Shown here piece by piece: positions 1-11,185 of a DNA stretch of 64,000 nt. Every line of letters starts with the position of its first letter. Within the stretch, counting starts at the first letter, position 1. Source of the stretch: Talpa occidentalis (taxonomy: Eukaryota; Chordata; Mammalia; Eulipotyphla; Talpidae); contig NW_023601433.1 of NCBI RefSeq assembly GCF_014898055.3, positions 83,523,106 to 83,587,105 of the forward strand. The letters are read 5' to 3'. The translations under genes and the position numbers were made by a program. Below the pieces are notes generated by a model. That model saw nothing but the letters and a program-made list of their open reading frames with translations, did not search any database and was not told where the DNA came from.

Positions 1-792
1 TGCATTCTGGCTACACTGGCCCTATCCTGCTCTGGAACCTACCATCACTATGGGGGGAGAGGGAGAGAGTTTGGGGGAGTTACTAGGGGCAGCAGAGGGA
101 ACCCCTTGATGACAGTGTGGGCTCTCCTTGCTGCCTTCACCCTTATGTCTACATTTCCTGCCTGGCTAGTCCATCAAAAGAGAATAAAACTAAATGGATA
201 ACATTCCTAATGAAGGCTAAAATAAACCCAATTAAAGAGACCGATGAAAGTCGCAGAGGTTAGAATAACAGAAGCAGTGTGGAACAGCTTCCTGGGCAGG
301 TTGACCCTGAGCTGTGGGCTCTCCCAGCACCTGCCTCGCTATCAACAGCTGCCTGATAACCCTCGCTGGGGCGAGAGGCACAGTCGGCCCTCTTCGGGGT
401 TAGCCCCTCAGCTCGTAGTACATGCTCACTAAATGCTTCTCCCTTTCCCCCTTGCAAAGTTACTCAACGAGACTCCCAAAGCCCACAAATCTCCCATCAG
501 AATCGGCGTAAAGCCGACACGGCATAAGCCAAGTCGGTAAATGACGTCATCGTGGTATGAAGTCAAAGGAAAATGCAGGTGGAACAATGAGACCCTGAGG
601 TGAAATGTCTCTCCTCTGGGCTTCTTGGTCCTTTTTTATTTCTAGCTTTATCCATCACTGAATTCCTGGTGAAACTCCCAGCACCAGGTCACCCGGGAAC
701 CATCCCCACAGGTCCCTGGTACTCCTTCCCCAGCCCTGATCCCTCTTCCTCCCCATCCATCATGTGATGTCTCTTACCCACCGCTGCCTGCT
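1..792. other. Intergenic, no feature recognised
   Basis: I see no gene, splice-supported exon or recognisable repeat. Open frames are short and overlap on both strands. Confidence 0.6.
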
Positions 793-1163
793 AGTTTTGT
801 TGGTTTATTACGATCATTTTTTCCTGGTCCCTTATGTGGGTCCCCTACAGTCCTCCTATAAGTGAAACCATTCCATATTTCTCCTTCTCCTGGCTTATTT
901 CACTGAACATGATCCCTTCTAGCTCCATCCATGTTGCTGCGAATGGCATGAGTTTATCTTTTTTGATGGCTGAATAGTATTCCATCGTGTAGATACACCA
1001 CATCCTCTTGATCCAGTCATCTATTTTTGGGCATTGGGGTTGTTTCTATAGCTTACCTATTGTAAATAGTGCTGCAGTAAACATAGGGGTGGAGATATCC
1101 TTTGAATTAATGTTTTTGTGTCCTTTGAATCGATTCCCAGGAGTGGAATTGCTGGCTCCTTAG
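793..1163 (-). mobile_element. L1 3'-end fragment
   Basis: The minus strand reads like an L1 3' UTR: a copy of the 'tattcagccatc' type motif, then 'gcaacatggatggag' and 'agtgaaataagccagg'. Only the 3' end is present and there is no ORF2 reading frame, so it is a 5'-truncated dead copy. Confidence 0.85.
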
Positions 1164-1425
1164 TCCTTTAAGGGCCTACGTACGTGGCTTCCGGGCTCCA
1201 AGGCCGCACATCTGGGAATACGGCAGCAGGACTCCAGGCAAAGTGCCCTCTGCGCACCTGTTTCCCAGGGTTCCGGCGCTGGGCCAGAGGAGCCTTCCTC
1301 CCAGCTTCCTCCTGAGCAAGACCAGTGCCCTCCTCATCATGCCCCGGGGTGGGGGGCGTCTGAGCATGGGCAGTGCCAAGCTCTCAGGCTTGTTTTCCAT
1401 GGCAAATCTAACCTCCATCAAAATA

Positions 1426-1835
1426 AAAACATTAAAATTTTTTATTGGTTTAATTTTAAAATTTAAAAAGATTAAAAAGTTTTTACAAATTAAATGTAAA
1501 AATTTAAATAAAATATAAATTATTTAAAAATTATATTTTATCACTTAAAACGTAACAGCTGTAATGACATGAGAAGCAACAAACTTTAATATTGTAATAT
1601 AATTTGTAATATAATTTGTAATATGCTACAACAAATACGAATACATTGCCAATGTGACATCTTGATTTTCTGGCTTTTCCATAAATTCAAGTCAGAAAAT
1701 GTATCCTTAGAGCCAAAATACTTATTTTTAGCAAAATTATTTATTTTTTTAATTTTTAATTAAAAAATTTAAGATTTGAAATAAAAATTAAGACTTTAAA
1801 TAAAAGTTAACAGGACTTGAAGTAAAAGTAAATGA
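1426..1835. repeat. AT-rich low-complexity tract
   Basis: About 400 bp made largely of A/T runs, including a short tandem of 'ataatttgtaat' near 1600-1625. It follows directly on a GC-rich block, a sharp change in base composition. No gene. Confidence 0.75.
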
Positions 1836-2259
1836 TTCATTTCCTTGGGGCCTCTTCTAGAAAATCTCTCTTCCTGTTATTCCCTATTTGAAGGCGTGTT
1901 TCCAGTTTGCACCAGTCTCACCATGGTTTCTAGGGGAATGTGGGGGGTTGGGGGCCAGTCAGGGTAGAGAGGACGGGGTGTGGCGGGACGAGGGCTCAGG
2001 ACTGGGATTTCATCCTCTTCCGACCTTTGCTCAGAGCATCTGGTGCGTGCGTTTTACCCCTGAGCCTGAGTTTCCAGCCACCGCGAGGTCGTGCTGCTGG
2101 GACTCCAGCCAAATGTGGCGGCGGCTTCCCTGTCCACTGTGCAGACAGTTCATTGTCCTGTGCAATGGGAAAATGACTCAGAAGAACCCACTAGAAAGGG
2201 GAGGGTCCATCTCGGCCCCCTCCCCAGGCTACTGGGAGGAAGGGGATCCTGGACCTAGA

Positions 2260-2400
2260 ATTGCTCCAAGCCCGGACTTGGAGTTCAGGGAGCTCAATTT
2301 AAACCCTGATCCCTCCACACACTGTGGCTTTGGCCGTAAGGTCCCTGGCTGTGCCTCAGTTTACTCACCTGTAAAATGGGGAGAATAGGACCTCAAGGTG
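2260..2400 (+). repeat. MIR SINE fragment
   Basis: The segment 'cctcagtttactcacctgtaaaatgggga' type core at 2355-2387 is the conserved MIR core on the + strand, preceded by the degenerate tRNA-like part. Confidence 0.75.
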
Positions 2401-3630
2401 CCACCGTGAGCTCCGTGAGGCGGTGCTTGCAGGTGACCTGGACTCTGCAAACGTAACCTGTAACCACCAGCAGGAAGACCGCGCCATCCCCACCTGTCAT
2501 ATGGTCTTTCTCTTCCTCCCTGCTGAGAAGGAAGGTCTCCTTTTGTGAAGGCCCCAGCCCCTCTGTTTCAAAATTCAGGGAAAGGTGCCAAGCAGCCTCC
2601 CTCGCTGGGGCCTCGCTGCCTAGATAAGAAGCAAAGAGAGGTGAATTCTGAAAATTAAACAAATCTCGGTGTCTTTGAAAGGTCGGCTGGCCCCGGGCTG
2701 GCCGTCCTGTCGGTGACAGACTGCAGGGCCAGCCGGTGGAAGGAGGGAGGCTGGGGGCAGGCGGGGCCAGAGTCGGGGTGCCAGAGAGCAGGCCCCAGAC
2801 AATGGAGGGGTCTTCTGTGAAGCTGCATCCACAGCACCTTTGCTGCTCCTGCCCAGGCAAGGACCCCAAGGGGTAAGGGGTGGGGATCGCTGCAGACCAG
2901 GGGAACTTACCTAGCACTTCCCACTGCCCCAAGACGCTGCCCTCCCCCCAGGAGAGTTCTGTCTCCAGAGGTGGGGAGGAGGCAGCTGGGGTGCTGCAGA
3001 CCTGAGGCTGCCTTTTGGGGATCTCTGTGAGACTTGCAGTTCCCCTTGCTTTCTTGCAGGGCGGCTGGGGCTGGGGTCTTCCAGCAGCCTTGCCCCATGG
3101 AAGAGGGTAGAGGGTGGACTCTGTGGGTTGCTGTGTGCACAGGATGGGGCGGGGGTGGGGTGGGGTGGGGGGCATGGAGGGAACGGTGCACCAGTCGCCC
3201 CTGGACAGGAAGAAGCCAACTCTTGGCCGCCCTGTATGAAGCTTCCCCCAAATATGCATCTGGAACCATGAAGTTGTGCCTCCTTCACCCACTCCTCACA
3301 GCAGCCTCGTGGTGGTGGGGGAAGCCTCGTGGGGGCTGGGACCCTCATTTCATGGATGGCGATGCTCTGGACCCGCGTCGCGCCGCCCCTGAGCCGTGGA
3401 GCGCAGGATCGGCGACTTGCTGCTTCCCCATCGCTCAGCACCGCCTGCTGTATGGCCGTTGAAGGGCCCTGTTCCTCCACCAGGATCACCGCAGCACAAT
3501 CCGGGAGGAAAAGAAACAAACCCCTTTCCTGGGCTGCAGACTGACAGAAACCCTGCCCCTGCCCCAGGAAGGGATTTGAGGCTCTCAGCGCCTCTTTCAT
3601 GAAAAGGGCCCAAGAGCTCCCTGTGCACCG
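2401..3630. other. GC-rich intergenic stretch with a G-quadruplex-type run
   Basis: No gene. Long open frames on both strands (up to about 300 codons on the minus strand) follow from GC-rich composition and few stops; they have no family resemblance. Positions 3145-3172 carry consecutive G4-5 runs separated by single bases, a strong intramolecular G-quadruplex pattern. Confidence 0.6.
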
Positions 3631-4066
3631 TGTGGTGGCAGGATGCACAGAGCAGGTTTTCTATGAACTAAGCAGAACAGGAAAGAGTCCTGGAGCCCTC
3701 AGTGGCTTTTTCAGGCTTTTATTGGGATTTTACCAGGTACGGGGCAGGCAGGGGTCTGAGGGGGCCAGGAGGCTGACAGGCCTCCAGGCCCCCGGCGAAT
3801 CTTCACTCTTCCTGGGCTCTCTAGCGTTCTCTCGTAGCCTTGTTCTTTTTCTGCTGGTTCCTTCAGCTCTCTTGCTTGTTCTCCTCTGGGGTTCCGTTCC
3901 TCTGGCACCCCAGGACGCTGCCCTTATGAGCCCAGGTGAACCCACCTACGCATACCCACACCCTACTCCCGGTGCCCGCCATCAGGCATGCATTCAGGAC
4001 CGCAGGGTTCCCTCATCAACGCTGGTGGCAAGAGGGCAGAAGAGCCTGACAACCACTTACCAGACA
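3631..4066 (-). repeat. Outer ERV 3' LTR (subtype 1)
   Basis: The minus strand runs from TGTCTGGTAAG to CCACCACA, with an AATAAAA poly(A) signal at about 3717-3723. It is similar along its length to the LTR at 7156-7602 and the solo LTR at 39407-39830. It is preceded by the purine tract at about 4067-4085. Confidence 0.78.
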
Positions 4067-4520
4067 ATCCACCCCCTCAGGGTTTTCTGCCATAGTCTAT
4101 ATACAAATTATATACACTTTTCCCTTGGCAAATATAAACCCCGCAGCCAGGGCCCACAAAAGTAAATGGAATACAAATGAATACATAACACTGAAACAAT
4201 ACGACAGCAGAACACAGCTAAGCCCAGGCAGGGCACCAACCTAGTGGCAAAAGACCAGATTATTGGCACAGCAGATGATCTACCAGGTTTGCTGCTGAAG
4301 GCGCTGCTTACGCCGGGGGGAACCACTCGGGCATCTGCCGTCACACGCCAGACTCCGTCAGGCTTCCTGGCCTCCGACTGTGGTCTCCGCCACAAGCCAC
4401 ACACAGCATCCACCCCCAGGGTGCACTCACTCTTGGATTGGTGATTCTGTACTTCGGGGGTAATCGCCCAGTCCTCAGGGTTTGTCTGTGGTCACTCCAA
4501 CATTCAGCTTTCATAGCCAT
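4067..4520 (-). mobile_element. Outer ERV internal remnant, 3' portion
   Basis: Sequence between the inner element and the outer 3' LTR. Its last 80 bases resemble the corresponding end of the inner element's internal region (shared 'tttgtgggcc..ggctgc' and the purine tract). No intact frame. Confidence 0.65.
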
Positions 4521-4852
4521 TGTAGTGCAACCACCCCACACCGGGCAGGTTCATGACCGGCTCTGGCAGCCATGTTGTCTTCACGCTCTCCACGGTTGCC
4601 ATCGCTGCACTCCGCTGCGCTCTGCCTCTCTCCACCGCTCTCCTCCATCCTCGGCACTGCAGCACCACACTGCACTCAGCTGCGCCACCCTTACAAGAGT
4701 CTCTCAGCCCAGGTGTACCCACCTACGCATGCCCACACCCTACTCCAGGTGCCCGCCATCAGGCGTGCATTCTGGGCTGCAAGAATCTGCCATTATGCCT
4801 AATGGCGGGAGGGCAGAAAAGCCTGATACTTTACCTACCCTACAGTCCACCC
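4521..4852 (-). repeat. Inner ERV 3' LTR (subtype 2)
   Basis: Starts TGTAGGGTAGG and ends in CTACA on the minus strand. Its upstream half matches subtype 1 (pieces such as 'gcctgatggcgggcacc'), but the downstream half is different and shared only with 5897-6207. It is flanked on the left by gccat. Confidence 0.78.
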
Positions 4853-5896
4853 CCTCAGTTTCCTGCCATACAGTCCATATGTTTCTCAGTCTTTGTGAAC
4901 ACTGCAGCCATGGCCCACAAAAGCCAACAGCATACATCACCATATAAGTTCAATTCTCCTAGGGGTGGAAAGATAAAGAAGTTATTGGTACCAGCAATGG
5001 GAGATCCCTCCCTTCTGGCAATATACACGCCAATTTTGTGTCAGGAAATAATATTGTAGCTGGCATCAGTGGCCTTCCAGGTCGTGAGTATCACACTCGC
5101 TTTGCCAGCGAAGAGGCTCTACATGTAGCAAGAGTGAAGAGCTCATAATAGGCCACGGGGTCATTGCAAATGTCCCCTTTGGATTGCCTGCTGACCTGCC
5201 ACCCCAGGGTGGGTAACACCACCTGTGGCGGCTACTGTGCAGTCACCCACGGTGTTATTTGTAAATCGGCCTCTGAGCCACGACCCCAAGGGGCTATCAG
5301 TGCCGCCCAGCGCATGTGGGGAAACTTCACAGTCCAGGGCCATTCCCAGCCCAGTCTGCCCTGGGTCCACTCCAGTTGGGGCTGGCAATAGAATGTGGCC
5401 CGGCTGTCCAAATCCAGGCTTTAACAAAGTGTCTGAAGTTTGTATCTGCAACTGAATGGGAGCAGCAGCACGATGCAGCAACGCCTCCCCTGCGGCCAGG
5501 CCGCCTTTCCTGCTCCTCTCATTTCGTGTTCTAGCACATCCCACAGACGTCGGCTCCACCCGGCTAGGGTCAGAGCAGGGGCACTAGCGCTCAGGCCTTG
5601 CTTTAGCAATTCATTATGCCGCTCTCTGATGCCTGCATCAGCACTGGCGAGCTCCGAATCATGGTCCTTTCTTCCCCGATGAGTCTGCTGCCTCGGGTCG
5701 TGGGCTGGTTGTCTCGGGTGTTATCTCCTCCAGGCAAGGTTTCGTCTTGCAGTTCCCAGACCTTGTCCATCTCCTTGCTGCCATGGCGCCTCCAGTGTTG
5801 TCACAGCCTCTCTCTCTTCTACTCCTCAGTCCCTCCAGAGATCCTTGGAGGGCTCCATACCCATCTACTTCAGATTATCCTGCCAACTATGCCAAT
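4853..5896 (-). mobile_element. Inner ERV internal region, deleted and broken
   Basis: About 1.04 kb lies between the two subtype-2 LTRs. It begins with the PBS TGGCATAGTTGGCAGGAT next to the 5' LTR and ends with the purine tract next to the 3' LTR. The largest frame is 132 codons (5161-5559, minus), with no recognisable retroviral domain. Most of gag-pol-env must be missing. Confidence 0.72.
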
Positions 5897-6207
5897 GTAG
5901 CGCAACCACCCCATACCAGACAGGTTCATTCCCGGCTCTGGCAGCCATGGTGTCTTCATGCTCTCCGCGGTTCATCGTCGCTGCACTCGGTCGCGCTCTG
6001 CCACTCTCCGCTGCTCCATCCTCGCACTGCACTCTGCTGCGCCACCCTTATAAGCCCTGTCTTTCAGCCCAGGTGTACCCACTTGCGCATGCCCACGCCC
6101 CACTCCAGGTGCCCGCCATCAGGCATGCGTTCAGGACCGCAAGGATCTATCATAATCCTGATGGCGGGAGGGCAGAAAAGCCTGATATATTTTTACCTTA
6201 CCCTACA
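5897..6207 (-). repeat. Inner ERV 5' LTR (subtype 2)
   Basis: Runs TGTAGGGTAAGG to CTACA on the minus strand. It contains a TATA-like CTTATAAGGG (plus-strand position about 6047-6056). The right flank is gccac, matching gccat at the other end of the element. Confidence 0.78.
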
Positions 6208-6212
6208 GCCAC

Positions 6213-7155
6213 CAATGTGACATGCAGACCCTGCACTCAGGCCAACCCTCTGTACATGCACATGGGTCAGGGATCCGTGGGTACGAGCTCCACATGTGGC
6301 CTCTCTTGGGTCCCCTCTTCTGCTGTGGGCTCCACCTCAAGCCACGGTCCCCACCCGTCCCCCAAGGACGGGCTCCTCAGCTCCTCACCCTCGACAACAA
6401 GCAGGGAATCACCCTAGGTGATTTTAAGAGACTCACTGGCCTTGAACATACTTAAGCTGCTTAACTGCCTCTCAGGGCTTCCCAGTCTCAGCACCAGCTT
6501 AGGCCTTATCTGAGTTGGCTTGTTGATACCTCGCTGCCTGGCTGCAGAGAACTTGGCGAGGGCTTCCTCCCTCAGCCAACCGTGGGCTCTTCTCATGCCT
6601 GCCCCTTCCTTTACTCTGGCCCTGGTCTCTCTGGGCCGTGGCCCTGGGAGTGCCAGGCAGTGCACAGACTGGTTTTGGCCACTGAGGCCTACCAGCCATG
6701 CCTTGATTTTCATCTCCTGCGGTTTACAAATGATACCATCCACTCACAGGGTCCCCAAAACATAACATCAACCTGCCTGTTCCTCTGCCTTCTAGCGGGA
6801 TTCCGTTTTTCCCTTATGTCAGCACTGAGTGAGCGCCAAATCGTGGCACTCTTTCTTCTACAATTTTGCTACCTCAGGGGTCCTGGGCTGGTCCTCTCAG
6901 GCCATTCTCTCCACTTTCTCTCACTCCACTCCTCCACTGTGGGTCCCGTCCCACAGCTCCCAGACTTTGTCCACCTCCTGTGCTCCTGCAGCATCTTTAG
7001 CTCTTCCTGCAGCGCCTGGACTTTGGTCACCACCTGTGCTGCCCTAGTGCCTCCATCATTGTCACAGGCTCAGCCTGCTACTCATCCGTCCCTGCTGAGG
7101 TCTTCAGAGGGCTCCATACCCATCTGCGTTGAATCACCCTGCAGACTATGCCAAT
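6213..7155 (-). mobile_element. Outer ERV internal remnant, 5' portion
   Basis: Begins beside the subtype-1 5' LTR with TGGCATAGTCTGCAGGGT, a second tRNA-Ser-like PBS with more changes. The first 200 bases are related to the leader of the inner element (shared 'gatgggtatggagccctc'). The rest has short broken frames only. Confidence 0.65.
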
Positions 7156-7602
7156 TGTAGTGGCAGGAGGGCACAGAGCAGGTTTTCTATGATCTGAGCA
7201 GAACAGAAAAGGAGAGTCCTGGAGCCCTCAGTGTCTTTTTCAGGCTTTTATTGCCATTTTATCAGGTACATGGCAGACAGGGGTGCTGGGGGGCCAGGAA
7301 GCTGGCAGGTCTCCCAGCCCCCGTTGAATCTTCACTCTTCCTGGGCTCTCTGGCGTTCTCTCGTGGTTTTGTTCTCTTTTTCTGCTGGTTCCTTCTCTTT
7401 CTTGTTCTCTTCTGGGGTTCCATTCCTCTGGCATCCCGTGATGCCACCCTCATGAACCCAGTCTCTCAGCTCAGGTTAACCCATCTACATATGCCCGCAC
7501 CCTACTCCAGGTGCCCACCATCAGGCATGCATTCAGGACCTCAGGGATCCATCAACACTCATGGCAGGAAGGCAGAAAAGCCTGACAGTCATTTACCATA
7601 TA
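7156..7602 (-). repeat. Outer ERV 5' LTR (subtype 1)
   Basis: Similar to 3631-4066 throughout, with AATAAAA in the same place (about 7247-7253) and the end ...CCACTACA before the PBS. The 5' terminal TG has decayed to TA. The flank at 7603 (accag) does not clearly match that at 3626-3630 (caccg), so the target duplication of the outer element is not visible. Confidence 0.72.
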
Positions 7603-10600
7603 ACCAGCCTCCAGCCCAAAGGGTCAGAAGCACCGGGGATAGAGACTACTGTAGGCCCAATGGAAACTGACAGAATCAAACCTGCGGCCTTTTCCTGTCA
7701 GTATAGACTGAATGTGCTTGTAAATGTTCTAGCCATTCAGGCACACAGTATACATTGTGGGATATATGGGGTGTCTACGAATACATTGTCTATTAAGTAC
7801 ATGCATATTCATCATCTACATGCAAATGAATGCATGTCTGCTTACGTGTGAACAGATGAGAGATGTGGATTGCCTTCATGCAAAGGGATGCCAGGGAGAA
7901 CCAATGCCATTTGGTGAGAAGCACCTGGGCCATCCCTGTATTAGAATGCCAAAGCCACCATTGTGTGACCTTGGACAAGCCACACACTTCCCTAGACATC
8001 TATATGAGGGCATGAGGAGATGGCCATGTCACGGGGCAGCTCTGAGGGTTTGAGATAAGGTGCTTGGGAAGCTCCTACCTCTTACCTGCTGTCATCTATC
8101 CTGTGTGCTATGGTAGTGAGAGTTGTCATAAGGCCGACAGAGTGCCCCCAAGTCAGGTTCTGCCTCCTGCTGCTGGGAAGGTGAGGGTCTTCCACTCGAG
8201 GGTAGGATGGCAGTGCCTGCCTCATAGGACTGCTGTGAGGTTCCCTGCCACTGGCCAAGTAAAGTCCACAGAACTGCCTGGCACCATGGTGCCAGTGTCA
8301 GGCCCAGGGCAAGAGGGATGGGGAACCCCTATCTCGCCAGTGGGGAGCTACTTGCCCTTTTCATCCTGGGCAACCTTTCCAAGAATGTCTGATCAGCTCT
8401 CCCTTCAGAGCAGGGTGGTTTTGTTTGGTGTCCAGAGCATAGTACACTTGCAGCCCATGAGGAGTCAGGGTCCCCAGCCTCAGGGTATCTCAGCCAGGAC
8501 GCAAACTCACTGAGGGTACAGTTTTTTGGGGATGATTTTTTGGGGAGAAGGGACACCAGCAAAACTGTGATACCCATGCTGCTTGCTGTGCTGTAACAGC
8601 ATCCTTATCTCTGACCCAGGAGTCTCATGTCTTCTTGATAATGAGCGTTGTAACTACCGCAGATAGTTACAGATAAAGCCACATGGGATCATTCCCACCC
8701 ACATGGATGGATTAGTTACACTTCTTATATCTGTCTCTTATGGCTCTCCCCGGTACCTATAGGATGTTTTTTTACCTACATGCTTCCAATCATCTGTCAT
8801 CTGTTAAGAGTCAAGCTTCTGCCACCATTTCATATACCTGTTATCAATTTACAAGTAATTTACCCTTTAGTTACTTGTCTTCCTTTTCCACAAATAGGCC
8901 AAGTTAGACTTATATCTAGAATATTTTTTCAAAAACAGCATAGCCTATGATGCTCTAGTTCCAAATACCAGGCCCCCACTAACTTGCTGTCACCTTAAGT
9001 CGCTTTCATCTCCCTGTTTCAATTTCCTCATGTGTATCCTAGGGTAACACTTTCATCATTTATTATCTAAGGATTAAGTCATCATAGATGCTTAACTATG
9101 CATCACCTCAAAATATCAACTGTAGGCACAATAGAAAAGCTCACCCATCCCTCACCTGTAAGCAGCATCCATCACCCTCCAGGTTATTTTCTATCATTGC
9201 GGAGTGTATCATTATCTGAAACTCTGCCAACAAAAAAGATGGTGTCCAAAACTGGCCATCAACAATCCGCCTCCTCCCTGTACACACCAGCCACTCCTCA
9301 CTGAACTGACTGACATTATGTGATTTCTGAGTCCTTGAGTCCTTAAGAGGGCTTGAGCTGCTGCTTCCCCTTCTCAAAGTCCAGCAACCGGGTAGTAAGT
9401 CCAAGCCAGACCACTCCATGATGTCCCATGTAGAGGGTAGGATGGGACCCTCTTGGCATTCCATGGGAACCACCAAGCACATGCAACTGACAACACTCAG
9501 GGTAGAAGCACCGACTGAACCCTCGAATGCCAGACCACTCATAAAATGATATCGGCATTGACTGTATGACAAATATCCCCAACTTAGAACCTCAACCATT
9601 TGATGCCCTCAAGAAGACTTGATTTTTCTGCTTCCACTATATCCCTCTACCTCCATAGTACCTGAAACTCAGCAGTTGCTTAAATATGTCAATAGATGGG
9701 GAAAGCTGTTCATTCAAGTAAACACGGTGTCTTGTTCATCACACTCTATCCAGTTCCTAGGCAACAAGCTCCCTTTCCTCTTGTTGATTGGAGACAACTT
9801 GTGTACTCCTTTATCTGGAGTTACCTATTCCTGTTTAGTAAGGGCAGTCAGGCAATAGTGATGGAAAGCAGGACCCAAGAAGCAGGGCCATGTGGTAATG
9901 TCATCACACTTAACCAGGCAGCAGAGGCTCACATACTCCCTTCTCCCCAAATTCTGGTCCCAATTCTGTTTGCTTTCCCTACACTGTAATAGGAAAGATC
10001 TTTCAGCTTCCAATCAGCACTGAGCAGATATACCCTCCAAATCTGTTTCCTTGTCACTGATTCCCAGAGGATGCCTGTGTCTGTTACTGACTCATCAAGT
10101 CTGGGAACTAGGAAGAGGAAGACCTGAAGTGATTTCTGCTCTCCCTGCTCCCCAGCTTCTACCCCCTGAGCACTTTGGAGAGAAAGGCTGCTTATGGTTG
10201 TAGGCAAGAGGCGGGCAAGGGAGAGTGATGCCTAGCTTTCTGCAGCAACTTCCTCTCTCCTATCTGTCCCCCAGCATCAGATTGCTGGTCCAGCTCCCCC
10301 CAAGGCTGGTCCTGACAAGCTTGTACGTTAGCACTTTTCAAAAGCAGTGTCCACTTTGGGAATGGTGTTGGGACCCAAGAGCAGTCACTTCCTTTGACAA
10401 ATGCCAGTGCTGACAGCTGGATACTGTTTTACAAATCCTGGCCTCCTGTTGCTCCCCAGGTGGTGCTGGGGAGCACAGGAAGGGGCTCAGAGGCAAGTGA
10501 TTCACCAAGGACAGTGACACTTGAGAAGGCGTCCACACTTGGTGGAAATATGTGCACATACTAGAGGCAAAGAGTTCTAGGCCTGACCACCCTTTCTTCC

Positions 10601-10914
10601 AATTCCCTACCCTAGCTGTGTCCCTTCATTTTCCTCACTTATAAATAGAGGCAATTATCTTGCTGTGTAGTTACATATTCCTGCTTAACAGCTGGCCTCA
10701 AACTCTGCTAAAAACAACCCACAGGCACTGCGAGAATAAATATGGCTGTTTTAAGAATGAGCACAATGCTTAGTTGAGTCCTCTGGACCCTCATCTGCTA
10801 TGGCTGTAATCAAGGTGTCAGCCGGGGCTGGGGTCTCATCTGAAGGCTCACCTGGGGAAGGGTCTACTCCCAAGCTGTTTTTTGGGATTCAGCTTCTTGC
10901 AGTTTGTAAGACTG
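7603..10914. other. Intergenic, gene-free, with old MIR fragments
   Basis: No gene is visible. MIR-type cores occur at about 7935-8070 ('gtgtgaccttggacaagc'), 8205-8290 and 8970-9100 ('tcaatttcctcatgtgt'), all + strand and very diverged. The rest is unassigned. Confidence 0.55.
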
Positions 10915-11185
10915 AGCACGGCCCTTTGTTCTTTACGACCTGGATCTTCCCAATATGATCACTTGTTTCTTCAAGCCAGCAAAGGGGAGAGTGTGCCAGC
11001 AAGATGGATGTTATACTCCATAACATATCAAAGAAATGACATCCCTTGTCCAGTGGCCATTGGCTATTGGTTAGAAGCAAGCCGTATGTCCCCACTCACA
11101 CTCAAGGGGCTATTTTATAAGGTCATGAACACCTGGAGGTGGGGCTCCTGGGGTCCATCTCAGCCAACTCGTAGGTGGGAACCAA
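10915..11185 (+). repeat. Old interspersed repeat, family not assigned
   Basis: The text 'ttagaagcaag..cactcaaggggc..gaacacctggaggtgggg' recurs in many mammalian genomes in this order, so I take it as a dispersed repeat, perhaps an old L1 or LTR piece. I do not name the family. Confidence 0.4.

Larger units (their letters stand above)
3631..7602 (-). mobile_element. Nested pair of degenerate endogenous retroviruses (ERV)
   Basis: Four LTRs lie in the same minus orientation. The outer two (7156-7602 and 3631-4066) share one LTR subtype; the inner two (5897-6207 and 4521-4852) share another. Each 5' LTR (the right-hand one of a pair) is followed by a tRNA-Ser-like primer-binding site. Each 3' LTR is preceded by a purine tract, gagggggtgga. 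The inner unit is flanked by gccat / gccac, a 5-bp target duplication with one change. I read this as one element inserted into a relative. Internal sequence is short (about 1.0 kb inner, about 1.4 kb outer) and has only small broken frames; no intact gag, pol or env is visible. Confidence 0.8.

Noticed and set aside
2393..3292. 299-codon open frame, minus strand
   Set aside because: GC-rich DNA with few stops; overlapping frames on both strands, no domain, no splice context, atypical composition.
5161..5559. 132-codon frame inside the inner ERV as a possible viral gene
   Set aside because: No recognisable gag, pol or env motif and flanked by deletions; treated as broken internal sequence.
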